Shown here in pieces: positions 17,908 to 27,244 of a stretch of 64,000 bases of DNA (position 1 is its first letter; every line of letters starts with the position of its first letter). The translations under genes and the position numbers were made by a program. The notes below the pieces were generated by a model. The model worked only from the letters and a program-made list of their open reading frames with translations, had not been told where the DNA came from and ran no database searches. Source of the DNA: Pectobacterium carotovorum (lineage in GTDB: Bacteria; Pseudomonadota; Gammaproteobacteria; Enterobacterales; Enterobacteriaceae); contig NZ_JAXAFK010000005.1 in the NCBI RefSeq assembly GCF_033898505.1, positions 217,498 to 281,497 of the forward strand. The letters run 5' to 3'.

Positions 17908-19821
17908 TTAAAGCGAATCGCTCTGCATCATCTGCTCTAGCTGTTCCTGCGCATCTAGCCAGGACAGCTCCGTTTCTTCCAGCTCGATTTTGACTTTGGT
18001 TTGCTGTTGCAGGCAGTCGGTGAGTTCGGCCTTGCGGCTGATGTCATAGATTGCGCTGTCCGCCAGTCGGGCTTCAAGCGCTGCCAGCGTTTCTCCCAGC
18101 TTTTCCATCTGCTGTTCAAGCTTGGTGATTTGTTTACGCAGCGGCTGGGTTTGCGTTCTCAACTCAGCTTCACGACGTTTCTGATCTTTTCTGCCCTGTG
18201 CGCTGTTGGCTGCATTCTCTTTTGGCGCTTCAGTCGCCGCATTTTCCTGACGTTGCAGGCCGACCAGCCACTGTTGGTAGTCTTCCAAATCGCCATCGAA
18301 CGGTTCTACTTTCTGGTCGTGTACCAGATAAAGATCGTCGGTGGTCGAACGGATCAGATGTCGATCGTGCGAAACGACAACCAGCGCGCCTTCAAAATCG
18401 ATTAACGCTTCGGTCAATGCCTGACGCATATCCAGATCGAGGTGGTTGGTCGGTTCGTCGAGCAGCAGGAGATTCGGACGCTGCCAGACGATCAGCGCCA
18501 GCACCAGACGGGCTTTTTCGCCGCCGGAGAAGCGTTCGGTAATCTCCGTGACCTTATCGCCCTGAAAACCAAAGCCGCCGAGGTAGTCGCGCAGCTGCTG
18601 TTCCGTTTCCCGCTCTGCCAGACGCACCAGATGTTGCAAGGGAGACTCGTCCGCACGCAGAAACTCTAACTGGTGCTGGGCGAAGTAACCGAGCTTCACG
18701 CCTTTCGCCAGCCCGATTTCCCCTTGCCGCGGGGCAAGCGTGCCGGCAAGCAGTTTGATCAGCGTGGATTTACCCGCGCCGTTATGGCCGAGCAGCCCGA
18801 TGCGGGAACCCGGTACTAAATTGAGTTTAATCGATTCCAGAATCAGCTTGTCGCCATAGCCTGCGCTGACCTTTTCCATCTTCATTAATGGATTGGGCAG
18901 CGATTCCGGGGCGCGAAAGCTGAAGCGGAAAGGGTTATCGACATGCGCTGGCGCAATCAGCTCCATGCGTTCCAGCATTTTTATCCGGCTTTGCGCCTGC
19001 TTGGCTTTGGTCGCTTTCGCGCGGAAGCGGTCAATATAGTGTTGCAGATGCGCGACGCGCTCCTGCTGATGTTCATAGAGCGACTGCTGCTGTGCAAGAC
19101 GGGTGGCGCGCTGACGTTCAAACGAGGAGTAGTTACCCGTGTACTCATAGAGCGACTGCTGCTCGATGTGCAGAATTTTGGTCACGACCGGATCGAGGAA
19201 ATCGCGGTCGTGCGAGATGAGTACCAGTGTGCCCGTGTAGTTTTTCAGCCATTTTTCCAGCCAGATGACCGCATCCAGATCGAGGTGGTTGGTTGGTTCA
19301 TCCAGCAGCAGCAGGTCTGAACGACAGATCAGCGCCTGTGCCAGATTCAGACGCATCCGCCAGCCGCCGGAAAAGGCGCTGACAGGCTGCTGTAACTGTG
19401 ACTGAGAAAACCCTAGCCCATTGAGCAGGCTTGATGCTCTGGCCTGAATCGTCCAGGCCTGAATCGCATCCAGCTTGCCGTGTAGCGTGGCAATGGCGTT
19501 GCCGTCGTTCTCTTCGTTGGCGGTCTGCAACGCGGCTTCCAGTTGGCGGAATTCGCGATCGCCGTCAATCACGTAGTCCAGCGCGGGCTTGTCCAGCGCA
19601 GGCGTTTCCTGATTAACCCAGGCCAGTGACCAGTTTTGCGGGAATGTCGCGCTGCCGCCATCGGCGCTGATTTCACCTTTCAGTAAGGACAGCAGGGTAG
19701 ATTTACCACAGCCGTTCTTGCCAACCAGACCGACTTTCTGGCCGGGATTAACCGTTGCTGTCGCGTTGTCGATCAGAACGCGCACACCACGTCGAATTTG
19801 CAGCGAAGAGAAAACAATCAT
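17908..19821 (-). CDS. yheS: ABC-F family ATPase YheS
   Basis: Soluble ABC-F protein, 637 aa as in E. coli, with two ATPase domains and no membrane domain. Domain 1: GKNGCGKSTLL, FSGGWRMRLNLA, LLLLDEPTNHLD. Domain 2: GHNGAGKSTLIK, FSGGEKARLVLA, LLLLDEPTNHLD. Between them is the charged linker (about residues 235-310) that in this family reaches into the ribosomal E/P site region. A Lys/Glu-rich coiled C-terminal region starts near residue 525. ABC-F proteins act on stalled or antibiotic-bound ribosomes. Confidence 0.95.
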   Translation of the reverse strand: MIVFSSLQIRRGVRVLIDNATATVNPGQKVGLVGKNGCGKSTLLSLLKGEISADGGSATFPQNWSLAWVNQETPALDKPALDYVIDGDREFRQLEAALQTANEENDGNAIATLHGKLDAIQAWTIQARASSLLNGLGFSQSQLQQPVSAFSGGWRMRLNLAQALICRSDLLLLDEPTNHLDLDAVIWLEKWLKNYTGTLVLISHDRDFLDPVVTKILHIEQQSLYEYTGNYSSFERQRATRLAQQQSLYEHQQERVAHLQHYIDRFRAKATKAKQAQSRIKMLERMELIAPAHVDNPFRFSFRAPESLPNPLMKMEKVSAGYGDKLILESIKLNLVPGSRIGLLGHNGAGKSTLIKLLAGTLAPRQGEIGLAKGVKLGYFAQHQLEFLRADESPLQHLVRLAERETEQQLRDYLGGFGFQGDKVTEITERFSGGEKARLVLALIVWQRPNLLLLDEPTNHLDLDMRQALTEALIDFEGALVVVSHDRHLIRSTTDDLYLVHDQKVEPFDGDLEDYQQWLVGLQRQENAATEAPKENAANSAQGRKDQKRREAELRTQTQPLRKQITKLEQQMEKLGETLAALEARLADSAIYDISRKAELTDCLQQQTKVKIELEETELSWLDAQEQLEQMMQSDSL

Positions 19822-19943
19822 AAAGCGCCGTATGTTCAGAGTATGTTAAATTATGGACATATCAGGACACGCGGTGTCCTGTTTTTAGTCGTTGCGCAGC
19901 ATGGTAACGGAAAACAATTATCATGACGACGCTTTGGAGGGGA

Positions 19944-20498
19944 ATGATGTCGCAGCCACCGAAGATTTTGCTGCTGTATGCCCATCCGGAACCACAGGAT
20001 TCGGTGGCAAACCGGGTCTTATTGCAACCGGCGCAGCAGTTGGCGAATGTAACCGTGCACGATCTTTACGCGCACTATCCTGATTTTTTTATCGATATCC
20101 ATCATGAACAACAGCTGCTGCGTGAGCATCAGGTCATTGTTTTCCAACATCCATTTTATACTTACAGCTGCCCGGCTTTGCTAAAAGAGTGGCTCGATAG
20201 GGTGCTATCCCGCGGCTTTGCCAACGGGATTGGTGGTAATGCGCTGGCGGGAAAATACTGGCGCTCGGTGATTACGACCGGTGAACCGGAAGATGCCTAT
20301 CATCCTGACGGGAGTAATCGTTACCCGATGGAAGATTTGCTCCGTCCGTTTGAGCTGACGGCGTCAATGTGCCGTATGCATTGGATGCACCCCATGATTA
20401 TCTACTGGGCGCGCCGTTTACAGCCCGATGTGTTATCGAGCCAAGCCAGAGCTTACGGTGAATGGCTATCCTCCCCTTTACCTGAAGAGGAACGCTAA
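19944..20498 (+). CDS. kefG: KefG ancillary quinone oxidoreductase of the KefB potassium efflux system
   Basis: Flavodoxin-fold FMN protein required for full activity of KefB. From ATG 19944 it is 184 aa like E. coli KefG (MMSQP start); ATG 19947 has better spacing from GGAGGGG and could be the true start. Motifs: [26 protein letters not shown]-type [21 protein letters not shown] and [13 protein letters not shown] (flavin site). kefB starts two bases after its stop, so both are in one operon that defends against electrophiles by cytoplasmic acidification. Confidence 0.94.
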   Translation: MMSQPPKILLLYAHPEPQDSVANRVLLQPAQQLANVTVHDLYAHYPDFFIDIHHEQQLLREHQVIVFQHPFYTYSCPALLKEWLDRVLSRGFANGIGGNALAGKYWRSVITTGEPEDAYHPDGSNRYPMEDLLRPFELTASMCRMHWMHPMIIYWARRLQPDVLSSQARAYGEWLSSPLPEEER

Positions 20499-20499
20499 T

Positions 20500-22311
20500 A
20501 TGGAGAGTTCCGCGCTACTGACCGCCGGAGTCTTGTTTTTGTTTGTGGCGGTCGTAGCCGTACCGATTGCTGCCCGATTAGGAATTGGTGCCGTACTGGG
20601 CTATTTGATCGCCGGAATCGCCATTGGACCCTGGGGGCTCGGCTTCATCCGTGATGTGGAAGCGATTCTGCATTTCTCGGAGCTGGGCGTCGTTTTCCTG
20701 ATGTTCATCATCGGCCTGGAATTGAATCCCTCCAAGCTCTGGACGCTGCGCCGCTCGATCTTTGGCGTTGGCGCGGCTCAGGTTGGCCTGAGTACGCTGC
20801 TTTTAGGCGGCGCCTTGTATCTGACTGACTTTTCGTGGCAGTCCGCGCTGATTGGCGGCGTCGGGCTGGCGATGTCATCGACGGCCATGGCGCTACAGCT
20901 GATGCGTGAAAAGGGCATGAACCGTAGCGAGTCCGGGCAGCTTGGCTTCTCTGTCCTGCTGTTTCAGGATTTGGCTGTGATTCCCGCGCTGGCGCTGATT
21001 CCGATTCTGGCGGGTGTGCAGGGTGATTTCGGCGATTGGGAACGAATTGGTCTGAAAGTCGCTGCGTTTCTTGGCATGTTAATCGGTGGCCGCTATCTGG
21101 TGCGTCCGCTGTTCCGCTTTATTGCGGCATCCGGCGTGCGTGAAGTGTTTACTGCCGCCGCACTGTTGCTGGTGCTCGGTTCGGCGCTGTTTATGGAAAC
21201 GCTGGGGCTTTCCATGGCGCTAGGTACCTTTATTGCCGGCATTCTGCTGGCGGAAAGCGAGTATCGGCATGAACTGGAAATCGCCATCGAACCGTTCAAA
21301 GGTTTGCTGCTTGGCCTGTTCTTTATCTCAGTAGGGATGGCGCTAAATCTCGGCATCCTCTACACCCACATCGTGAAGATTATGATTGCGGTGCTGGTGC
21401 TGGTGGCAGTGAAAGCGGCTGTACTGTATTTCCTTGCGCGGGTTAACCGGATGCGCCGCTCCGAGCGCTTGCAGTTTGCCGGGGTGCTGAGCCAGGGCGG
21501 TGAGTTCGCTTTCGTCCTGTTTTCCGCTGCGGCCTCATTCAATGTCTTGAAAGGCGAACAGTTGCCGCTATTGCTGGTGACGGTGACGCTATCGATGATG
21601 ACAACACCGCTGCTGATGCAGGTGATCGACCGCATTCTGGTTCGTCGTTACAACGTGCAGGATGTGCCGGATGAGAAACCGTATGTCGAGGATGACGAGC
21701 CGCAGGTGATTGTGGTGGGGTTCGGACGTTTTGGGCAGGTGATTGGTCGCTTATTAATGGCGAACAAAATGCGGATTACCGTTCTGGAGCGTGACATCAG
21801 CGCCGTGAGCCTGATGCGCAGCTATGGCTATAAAGTTTACTATGGCGATGCCACAGAGCTGGAACTGCTGCGTTCGGCGGGCGCGGATAAAGCGCGCTCA
21901 ATCGTGATCACCTGTAATGCGCCGGAAGACACGATGGAAATTGTGCATCTCTGTCAGCAACATTTTCCAAATCTGGAGATTCTGGCGCGGGCACGTGGGC
22001 GTGTTGAAGCCCACGAGTTATTGCAGACGGGCGTACGATACTTCTCGCGTGAAACCTTTTCCAGCGCGCTGGAACTGGGGCGGAAAACGCTGGTGACGCT
22101 GGGCATGCACCCCCATCAGGCGATGCGCGCGCAACAGCATTTCCGCCGTCTGGATATGCGCATGCTGCGTGAGCTGGTGCCACAGCTGACGGGAGATGTG
22201 GCACAAATCTCCCGTGTGAAAGAGGCGCGCCGCGAACTGGAGGATATTTTCCAACGGGAAATGCAGCGTGAGCGCCGCCGGCCTAGTGTATGGGATGAGG
22301 ACGACGAGTAA
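20500..22311 (+). CDS. kefB: Glutathione-regulated potassium efflux system protein KefB
   Basis: Potassium/proton antiporter of the CPA2 family, 603 aa. ATG 20500 ([13 protein letters not shown]) is chosen; the frame extends upstream into kefG but without a suitable start. Residues 1-380 form 12-13 membrane helices with [10 protein letters not shown] and [12 protein letters not shown]; residues about 400-520 form the RCK/KTN domain that binds glutathione and NAD ([17 protein letters not shown]). Gated shut by glutathione and opened by glutathione adducts. A basic C-terminal tail ends [15 protein letters not shown]. Confidence 0.95.
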   Translation: MESSALLTAGVLFLFVAVVAVPIAARLGIGAVLGYLIAGIAIGPWGLGFIRDVEAILHFSELGVVFLMFIIGLELNPSKLWTLRRSIFGVGAAQVGLSTLLLGGALYLTDFSWQSALIGGVGLAMSSTAMALQLMREKGMNRSESGQLGFSVLLFQDLAVIPALALIPILAGVQGDFGDWERIGLKVAAFLGMLIGGRYLVRPLFRFIAASGVREVFTAAALLLVLGSALFMETLGLSMALGTFIAGILLAESEYRHELEIAIEPFKGLLLGLFFISVGMALNLGILYTHIVKIMIAVLVLVAVKAAVLYFLARVNRMRRSERLQFAGVLSQGGEFAFVLFSAAASFNVLKGEQLPLLLVTVTLSMMTTPLLMQVIDRILVRRYNVQDVPDEKPYVEDDEPQVIVVGFGRFGQVIGRLLMANKMRITVLERDISAVSLMRSYGYKVYYGDATELELLRSAGADKARSIVITCNAPEDTMEIVHLCQQHFPNLEILARARGRVEAHELLQTGVRYFSRETFSSALELGRKTLVTLGMHPHQAMRAQQHFRRLDMRMLRELVPQLTGDVAQISRVKEARRELEDIFQREMQRERRRPSVWDEDDE

Positions 22312-22372
22312 GCGCCAATAACGCCTATCGGAATAGGTTCTGGGTTTAGAACGGAGATGAATGGGAGTTATC

Positions 22373-22567
22373 ATGCGTAAACGCTTTATTGCAGGGGCTG
22401 TGTGTCCGACGTGTCAGGCGCAGGACACGCTGGCCGTTGGACGCGAGGATGGAGTCGAGGTGGTGGTATGCGTGAAGTGCGGATATCGCCAGAGCCAGGC
22501 AGATGAACCTGCGGCGGCATCCGCCCCGCAGGCTAACGAGATCATCGGGATCTTCCGGCCTGAATGA
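22373..22567 (+). CDS. yheV: Conserved zinc-ribbon-like protein YheV
   Basis: Small protein of 64 aa with two CxxC pairs (CPTCQAQD and CVKCGY) forming a likely zinc ribbon. ATG 22373, preceded by GGGAG at five bases, begins MRKRFIAGA, the conserved start of YheV; ATG 22361 is possible. It ends IIGIFRPE, matching IIGIFHPD of the family. Located between kefB and slyD as in E. coli. Function unknown. Confidence 0.88.
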   Translation: MRKRFIAGAVCPTCQAQDTLAVGREDGVEVVVCVKCGYRQSQADEPAAASAPQANEIIGIFRPE

Positions 22568-22687
22568 GGGATGAGTGTCGTGATGGCATTGTCATCAACC
22601 GTCGACGTTTTTTGATTCCGGACGGTACATAGGGACATTTTTCAGCTACAATTTGCGCCAGTTTGATTTCCAACGGTAGGAGATATC

Positions 22688-23272
22688 ATGAAAGTAGCAA
22701 AAGATCTGGTGGTCAGCCTGGCCTATCAGGTACGTACAGAAGACGGTGTGTTGGTTGATGAGTCTCCGGTGAGTGCGCCGTTGGACTATCTGCATGGTCA
22801 CGGTTCCCTGATTTCTGGTCTGGAAAAAGCGTTGGAAGGCCGTGAAGCAGGCGAGAAATTCGATGTGAACATCGGTTCCAACGATGCTTACGGCAACTAT
22901 GATGAGAATCTGGTTCAGCGCGTACCGAAAGATGTCTTTATGGGCGTTGACGAGTTGCAGGTTGGCATGCGTTTCCTGGCTGAGACCGATCAGGGTCCAG
23001 TGCCAGTTGAAATCACCGAAGTTGAAGACGACCACGTTGTTGTCGACGGCAACCACATGCTGGCAGGCCAAAACCTGAGCTTCAACGTTGAAGTTGTTGC
23101 TATCCGCGAAGCAACGGAAGAAGAGCTGGCGCACGGTCACGTTCACGGTGAGCACGATCATGAACACGGCGACGGCTGCTGTGGCGGTCACGGCCATGAT
23201 CATGACCACGATCACGGTCACCAGCACGGTAAAGGCGGCTGCGGCGGCCACGGTGGATGCGGCTGCCACTAA
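22688..23272 (+). CDS. slyD: FKBP-type prolyl isomerase and nickel chaperone SlyD
   Basis: Cytoplasmic two-domain FKBP (194 aa). Residues 1-70 and 120-145 form the prolyl isomerase, and the inserted IF domain is about 76-120. The tail (about 147-194) contains 15 His and five Cys in repeats, e.g. GHDHDHDHGHQHGKGGCGG, and binds Ni(II) for hydrogenase maturation; it contaminates metal-affinity preparations. AGGAG precedes the ATG. SlyD of this length is normal for the family (E. coli 196). Confidence 0.97.
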   Translation: MKVAKDLVVSLAYQVRTEDGVLVDESPVSAPLDYLHGHGSLISGLEKALEGREAGEKFDVNIGSNDAYGNYDENLVQRVPKDVFMGVDELQVGMRFLAETDQGPVPVEITEVEDDHVVVDGNHMLAGQNLSFNVEVVAIREATEEELAHGHVHGEHDHEHGDGCCGGHGHDHDHDHGHQHGKGGCGGHGGCGCH

Positions 23273-23287
23273 TTAGTCGTAGCGCAT

Positions 23288-23328
23288 AAAAAAAACCTCA
23301 GGTTGATGACTATCACCTGAGGTTTTTT
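23288..23328. terminator. Bidirectional terminator between slyD and slyX
   Basis: AACCTCAGGT...ACCTGAGGTT, a perfect 10-bp stem flanked by A and T runs, between convergent genes. Confidence 0.88.
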
Positions 23329-23370
23329 ATATCTGACCTGTCTTGAGCGCCGATATCACAGGCGCAGCTT

Positions 23371-23589
23371 TCAATAATGCGGTGGCGGCGTTTCTTCCGA
23401 CTGGGGAGCAACGAGCGACGTTTGCTGGTTGCGCAGTCTGTCTGTGAGTAGACGTACATGCTCACGCAGGCGGCTAATTTCCCGCTCGTGTTGAATAACC
23501 GTTTGGTTAAGCTCTTCTATGGTGACTTCCTGAAAAGCCTGTCGGCTTTCCAACTGTTCGAGCCGTTCTTCAAGTGCTGATGGTGACAT
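23371..23589 (-). CDS. slyX: SlyX family protein
   Basis: Small coiled-coil protein of 72 aa. Nearly the whole chain ([20 protein letters not shown] onward) has heptad periodicity, and it ends with the family-typical TPPPHY. Located between slyD and fkpA as in E. coli. Function unknown. Confidence 0.93.
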   Translation of the reverse strand: MSPSALEERLEQLESRQAFQEVTIEELNQTVIQHEREISRLREHVRLLTDRLRNQQTSLVAPQSEETPPPHY

Positions 23590-23871
23590 CGGTATTCCCC
23601 TTACTTCTTGTTACCCGCGAGTTTGTCAGAAAGCGGAAACTTCTGGTAGTAAAAATGGTCGCAGTAGGGCGCAATGAACCCTCCAAAGTGGGGCATATTG
23701 TTGCCAGATGGCCTTAGGACGACACAAATGATGCCGGAAAAGCTTCCTGACGTTTTTTATCAAAGGATTGTCGAGTGCGTCGTTGTGTTGTCTTCGTCCG
23801 CACAGTTATAGTAGGCGCGAATGTATTTTAATGATGGCTGGGGCGCGTAGCTCCAGATGCTGGAGAAATGG

Positions 23872-24690
23872 ATGAAATCACTGTTTAAAGTAACGCTGTT
23901 AGCAACAACGATGGCTCTGGCTCTGAACGCAGGCCAGGTTCTGGCGGCAGACAAGGCGCAGGCGTCTGACAATACTGCGGCAGCCAAATTCAAGAACGAC
24001 GAGCAGGCAGCGGCTTATGCGTTAGGTGCATCTTTAGGGCGTTACATGGATAACTCTCTGAAAGAGCAAGAAAAATTAGGTATTAAGCTGGATAAAGATC
24101 AGCTGATTGCTGGCGTGCAGGATGCTTTTGCTGACAAGAGCAAGCTGACTGACGAAGAAATCGAGAAAACGCTGCAAGGTTTTGAAGGCAAAGTAAAAGC
24201 CGCCGCTGAAGCCAAGATGAAGCAAGATGCGAAAGATAACGCGGATAAAGGCACCAAGTATCTTGAGTCCTTCGCTAAAGAAAAAGGCGTGAAGAAAACT
24301 GAATCTGGTCTTCTGTATCAGGTTGAGAAAGAAGGTAGCGGCAACGCGCCGAAAGACAGCGATACCGTTGTGGTTAACTACAAAGGTACGCTGGTTGACG
24401 GTAGCGAGTTCGACAACTCCTACAAACGCGGTGAGCCACTTTCTTTCCGTCTGGACGGCGTGATCCCAGGCTGGACTGAAGGTCTGAAGCACGTTAAGAA
24501 AGGCGGTAAAATCAAGCTGGCTATCCCGCCTGCACTGGCCTATGGTGAAAACGGCGTGCCTGGCATTCCGGCTAACTCCACGCTGGTGTTCGACGTTGAA
24601 CTGCTGGACATTAAATCCGAAGCTGATCTGAAAGCAGCGGATGATGCGAAAGCTGAAAAACCAGCAGCCGAAGAGAAAGCGGCTAAATAA
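23872..24690 (+). CDS. fkpA: Periplasmic FKBP-type prolyl isomerase FkpA
   Basis: Periplasmic chaperone and prolyl isomerase, 272 aa. ATG 23872 (GGAG six bases upstream) opens a signal peptide MKSLFKVTLLATTMALALNA..VLAA. The N-terminal helical dimerisation domain covers about 30-140 and the FKBP domain about 145-255 (VVNYKGTLVDGSEFDNSY, IPGWTEGL, IPPALAYGE). An extra Lys/Ala-rich tail (DDAKAEKPAAEEKAAK) ends the protein. FkpA assists outer-membrane protein folding under envelope stress. Confidence 0.96.
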   Translation: MKSLFKVTLLATTMALALNAGQVLAADKAQASDNTAAAKFKNDEQAAAYALGASLGRYMDNSLKEQEKLGIKLDKDQLIAGVQDAFADKSKLTDEEIEKTLQGFEGKVKAAAEAKMKQDAKDNADKGTKYLESFAKEKGVKKTESGLLYQVEKEGSGNAPKDSDTVVVNYKGTLVDGSEFDNSYKRGEPLSFRLDGVIPGWTEGLKHVKKGGKIKLAIPPALAYGENGVPGIPANSTLVFDVELLDIKSEADLKAADDAKAEKPAAEEKAAK

Positions 24691-24713
24691 GCATCGCGAT
24701 AATGATGATATGA

Positions 24714-24740
24714 CCGCAGGTTTCGGCCTGCGGTTTTTTT
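24714..24740 (+). terminator. fkpA terminator
   Basis: CCGCAGG-TTTCGG-CCTGCGG followed by seven T, 23 bases after the fkpA stop. Confidence 0.9.
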
Positions 24741-24799
24741 GCTTTAAAACGATTGTCTGCAATCTTATTCCTCTCCCCACAAACGCCTTTTAATGACGC

Positions 24800-26302
24800 T
24801 CATCCTCGGCAGAGTGCACGTAGTACCTTTGCTAATGTTTTGACGGCAATGTCCAGTTCATGCGGAGCGTGGGCGGCAAACCCCATGAGGAAACCGGCTT
24901 GATGCTGACCCGATGATGCATACAGTGCTGTCAGCCCGAGCAGGTCGATACCGGCCCGACGTGCGGATTCCACTGCATCGTTTTCAGGGATGTCTCGGAT
25001 AAAGAGACAGGGCATCTGCATGCCTCCGGCCGGCACCCGTGGTTCCACGAAGTCAGCCAGATGCTGACGCACCAGCCGTGCCAGCACATCGCGGCGTTCC
25101 GCATAAATGGTGCGCATCGTGCGTACATAGGCGCCGAAGTGTCCTCCTTCGATAAAACGTGCCAGCGTGAGCTGCGGAATGGGGGCACTGTGCCCATCCA
25201 TCAACGTGCGGGCCACGGTCATCGGGGCAACCAATTGTGGCGGCAGAACCATATAGCCGATGCGCAGGCCGGGAAAGAGCGATTTAGTGAAAGTGCCGAT
25301 ATAGAGGGTTCGATCGTGCGGGTCGAGCCCCTGAACGCAGGCGGTAGGTTTGCCCGCATAGTGGAACTCGCTGTCATAGTCATCTTCAATAATCCAGCTC
25401 TGGTGCTGCCAGGCCCATTCGATCACGGCCAGACGCCGATCCAGCGCCAGCGTTGCACCCGTTGGAAACTGGTGTGAGGGCGTCAGGAACACGGCTTTTG
25501 CGGGCGTATGGTGCGCATGACTTGCCTCAAGCAGGTGCTCGACCTGCAAACCATCGGCATCTAATGGGATCGGCACACACGTGAGTCCGGCCGCCTCGAA
25601 TGCCTTGCGTGCGCCGTGGTACACAGGATCTTCAAGGAAGAGCCGATCGCCCGCATCCAGCAGGACATTCGCACATAGGGTTAGCGCTTGCTGGGAACTG
25701 GTTAGCACCAACACGCGATCGGGCGTGGCGCGAGCGCCCCGTTCGAGATTGACATAATCTGCGATGGCGCGCCTCAGCGCTTCCATGCCCTGCGGCGGGC
25801 TGTGCAGCAGCGCCCGTGTGCCATATTCTTTTAGTACCTGCCGTTCCAGTCGTTCCCACGTCTGGAGGGGAAAACTGCGTGTTTCCGGCACGCCGGGCGC
25901 GAACGCGCGCGGGATGATGAAATCGCGTACCCCACCATTCTGGAACATGGCGCTACCGCGTTGACTGAGTCGCAGTTCTGCTTTGCTATCTCCCGTTTTC
26001 CGGGCTTTGCCACGCCCTGGCAGACGCTTTGCCCGTTCTGATACAAAACTGCCGCTGCCGACGCGACGTTCGATAAATCCTTCCGCATGCAGCTGGCTGT
26101 AAGCTGATTCGACCGTATCGCGCGACACCCCCAGTGATGTAGCCAGCGCGCGTGAGGCGGGTAAGGATTTGCCCACATCAAGAATGCCATCAAGGATTAA
26201 CTGGCGAATCGCCCGCTGGATGCGGGCGTGCAGGGGAAGGGCACCTTGCGCGGGATCGCCAATCCAGGCTTTGACCGATTCAAGCTGAGCGTGTTTGAAC
26301 AA
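24800..26302 (-). CDS. MocR/PdxR-family transcriptional regulator (GntR HTH plus aminotransferase-like domain)
   Basis: Transcription factor of 500 aa with a GntR winged helix at about 20-95 (LPASRALATSLGVSRDTVES, then GFIERRVGSGSFV) joined to a class I aminotransferase-fold domain (about 130-495). The PLP lysine is intact in GTFTKSLFPGLRIGYM, so it probably senses PLP or an aminotransferase intermediate. The start is TTG at 26302, with GAGG eight bases upstream; no better ATG exists before the HTH. It is divergent from a YggS-like gene and an SHMT gene, both PLP proteins, which are its likely targets. MocR proteins usually regulate the divergent neighbour. Not part of the E. coli order here. 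Confidence 0.9.
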   Translation of the reverse strand: MFKHAQLESVKAWIGDPAQGALPLHARIQRAIRQLILDGILDVGKSLPASRALATSLGVSRDTVESAYSQLHAEGFIERRVGSGSFVSERAKRLPGRGKARKTGDSKAELRLSQRGSAMFQNGGVRDFIIPRAFAPGVPETRSFPLQTWERLERQVLKEYGTRALLHSPPQGMEALRRAIADYVNLERGARATPDRVLVLTSSQQALTLCANVLLDAGDRLFLEDPVYHGARKAFEAAGLTCVPIPLDADGLQVEHLLEASHAHHTPAKAVFLTPSHQFPTGATLALDRRLAVIEWAWQHQSWIIEDDYDSEFHYAGKPTACVQGLDPHDRTLYIGTFTKSLFPGLRIGYMVLPPQLVAPMTVARTLMDGHSAPIPQLTLARFIEGGHFGAYVRTMRTIYAERRDVLARLVRQHLADFVEPRVPAGGMQMPCLFIRDIPENDAVESARRAGIDLLGLTALYASSGQHQAGFLMGFAAHAPHELDIAVKTLAKVLRALCRG

Positions 26303-26405
26303 TTGGTCTGCCTCTTGTCATGAAAATGGTGGGGAACATCCGGCTATTTTAAATCTATAAATACGTTTCACAATCCATTCATTCTCTTCGTCAGGAGTTA
26401 AGCTG
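26303..26405. promoter_or_regulatory. Divergent promoter region of the PLP trio
   Basis: The 103-base gap between the MocR-type gene (minus) and the YggS-like gene (plus) should hold both promoters and the regulator's site. An A+T-rich TATTTTAAATCTATAAATA stretch is visible at 26345-26363. No convincing operator repeat was found by eye. Confidence 0.45.
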
Positions 26406-27218
26406 ATGTCGCTCTCTTCCGATACACCCACTCGCCACGACAGGCACGGTCGCTATCCCGAAGCTGCTACGGTTGAAGATTTCCAGTTCAATCTGGCAAC
26501 GGTTCAAGCTCGTATCGAAGCGGCCTGCCACCGCGTCGGTCGCGATCCAGCCACGGTGCGATTGTTGCCAGTCAGCAAGACCAAACCCGAAAGCCGCCTG
26601 CGTATGGCCCATATGGCGGGTTGTCGGGTATTGGGCGAGAACAAAGTGCAAGAGGCGTACCGTAAATGGGAATCGATGCAGGATTTAGCCGATTTACAGT
26701 GGTCGGTCATTGGGCATCTGCAAACCAACAAGGCCAAGCTGGTGGCACGCTTCGCTACCGAATTTCAGGCGCTGGACAGCCTGCGGTTGGCTGAAGCGTT
26801 GGATCGTCGTTTGCAGGTTGAAGGACGTTCTCTGGATGTATTCGTTCAGGTGAATACCTCCGGTGAAGCCAGCAAATACGGCCTGTCTCCTGAGGATGTT
26901 CCGACTTTTATTCAGGCGCTTCCTGCATTCTCTGCGCTACGCGTGCGTGGATTTATGACGCTGGCGCTGTTCTCCAGCGAGGCCGAACGCGTGCGCCAGT
27001 GTTTTATACGGCTGCGTCAGTTGCGCGATCGGTTGCAGCAAAACCTCCCGGTCTGCATTGAGCTGGATGAATTGTCCATGGGCATGTCCGGCGATTTTGA
27101 AATAGCCATTGAGGAGGGCGCCACCGTGGTACGCGTCGGTCAGGCAATCTTTGGCGCCCGCCCGCTACCGGATAGCTACTACTGGCCTGATGACCCCCTC
27201 CCAGAATCACACGATTAA
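26406..27218 (+). CDS. YggS/PROSC-type PLP-binding protein (paralogue)
   Basis: Alanine-racemase-N-fold PLP-binding protein, 270 aa, longer than E. coli YggS (about 234) by an extra N-terminal stretch of about 25 residues (MSLSSDTPTRHDRHGRYPEA). PLP lysine in LLPVSKTKP; GENKVQEAYRKWE and WSVIGHLQTNKAK are the other signature blocks. AGGAG is eight bases upstream of ATG. The family helps keep free PLP in balance. It is transcribed with the SHMT gene 26 bases downstream. A canonical yggS is expected elsewhere in the genome, so this is probably a second, specialised copy. Confidence 0.88.
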   Translation: MSLSSDTPTRHDRHGRYPEAATVEDFQFNLATVQARIEAACHRVGRDPATVRLLPVSKTKPESRLRMAHMAGCRVLGENKVQEAYRKWESMQDLADLQWSVIGHLQTNKAKLVARFATEFQALDSLRLAEALDRRLQVEGRSLDVFVQVNTSGEASKYGLSPEDVPTFIQALPAFSALRVRGFMTLALFSSEAERVRQCFIRLRQLRDRLQQNLPVCIELDELSMGMSGDFEIAIEEGATVVRVGQAIFGARPLPDSYYWPDDPLPESHD

Positions 27219-27244
27219 AAAAACCATGACTAACGTATAGGACG

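Noticed and set aside
22646..23269. A 207-codon minus-strand frame opposite slyD, rich in Val, Ala and Thr
   Set aside because: It is the complement of the His/Gly-rich SlyD tail; hydrophobicity is an artefact of reading CAC/CAT antisense.
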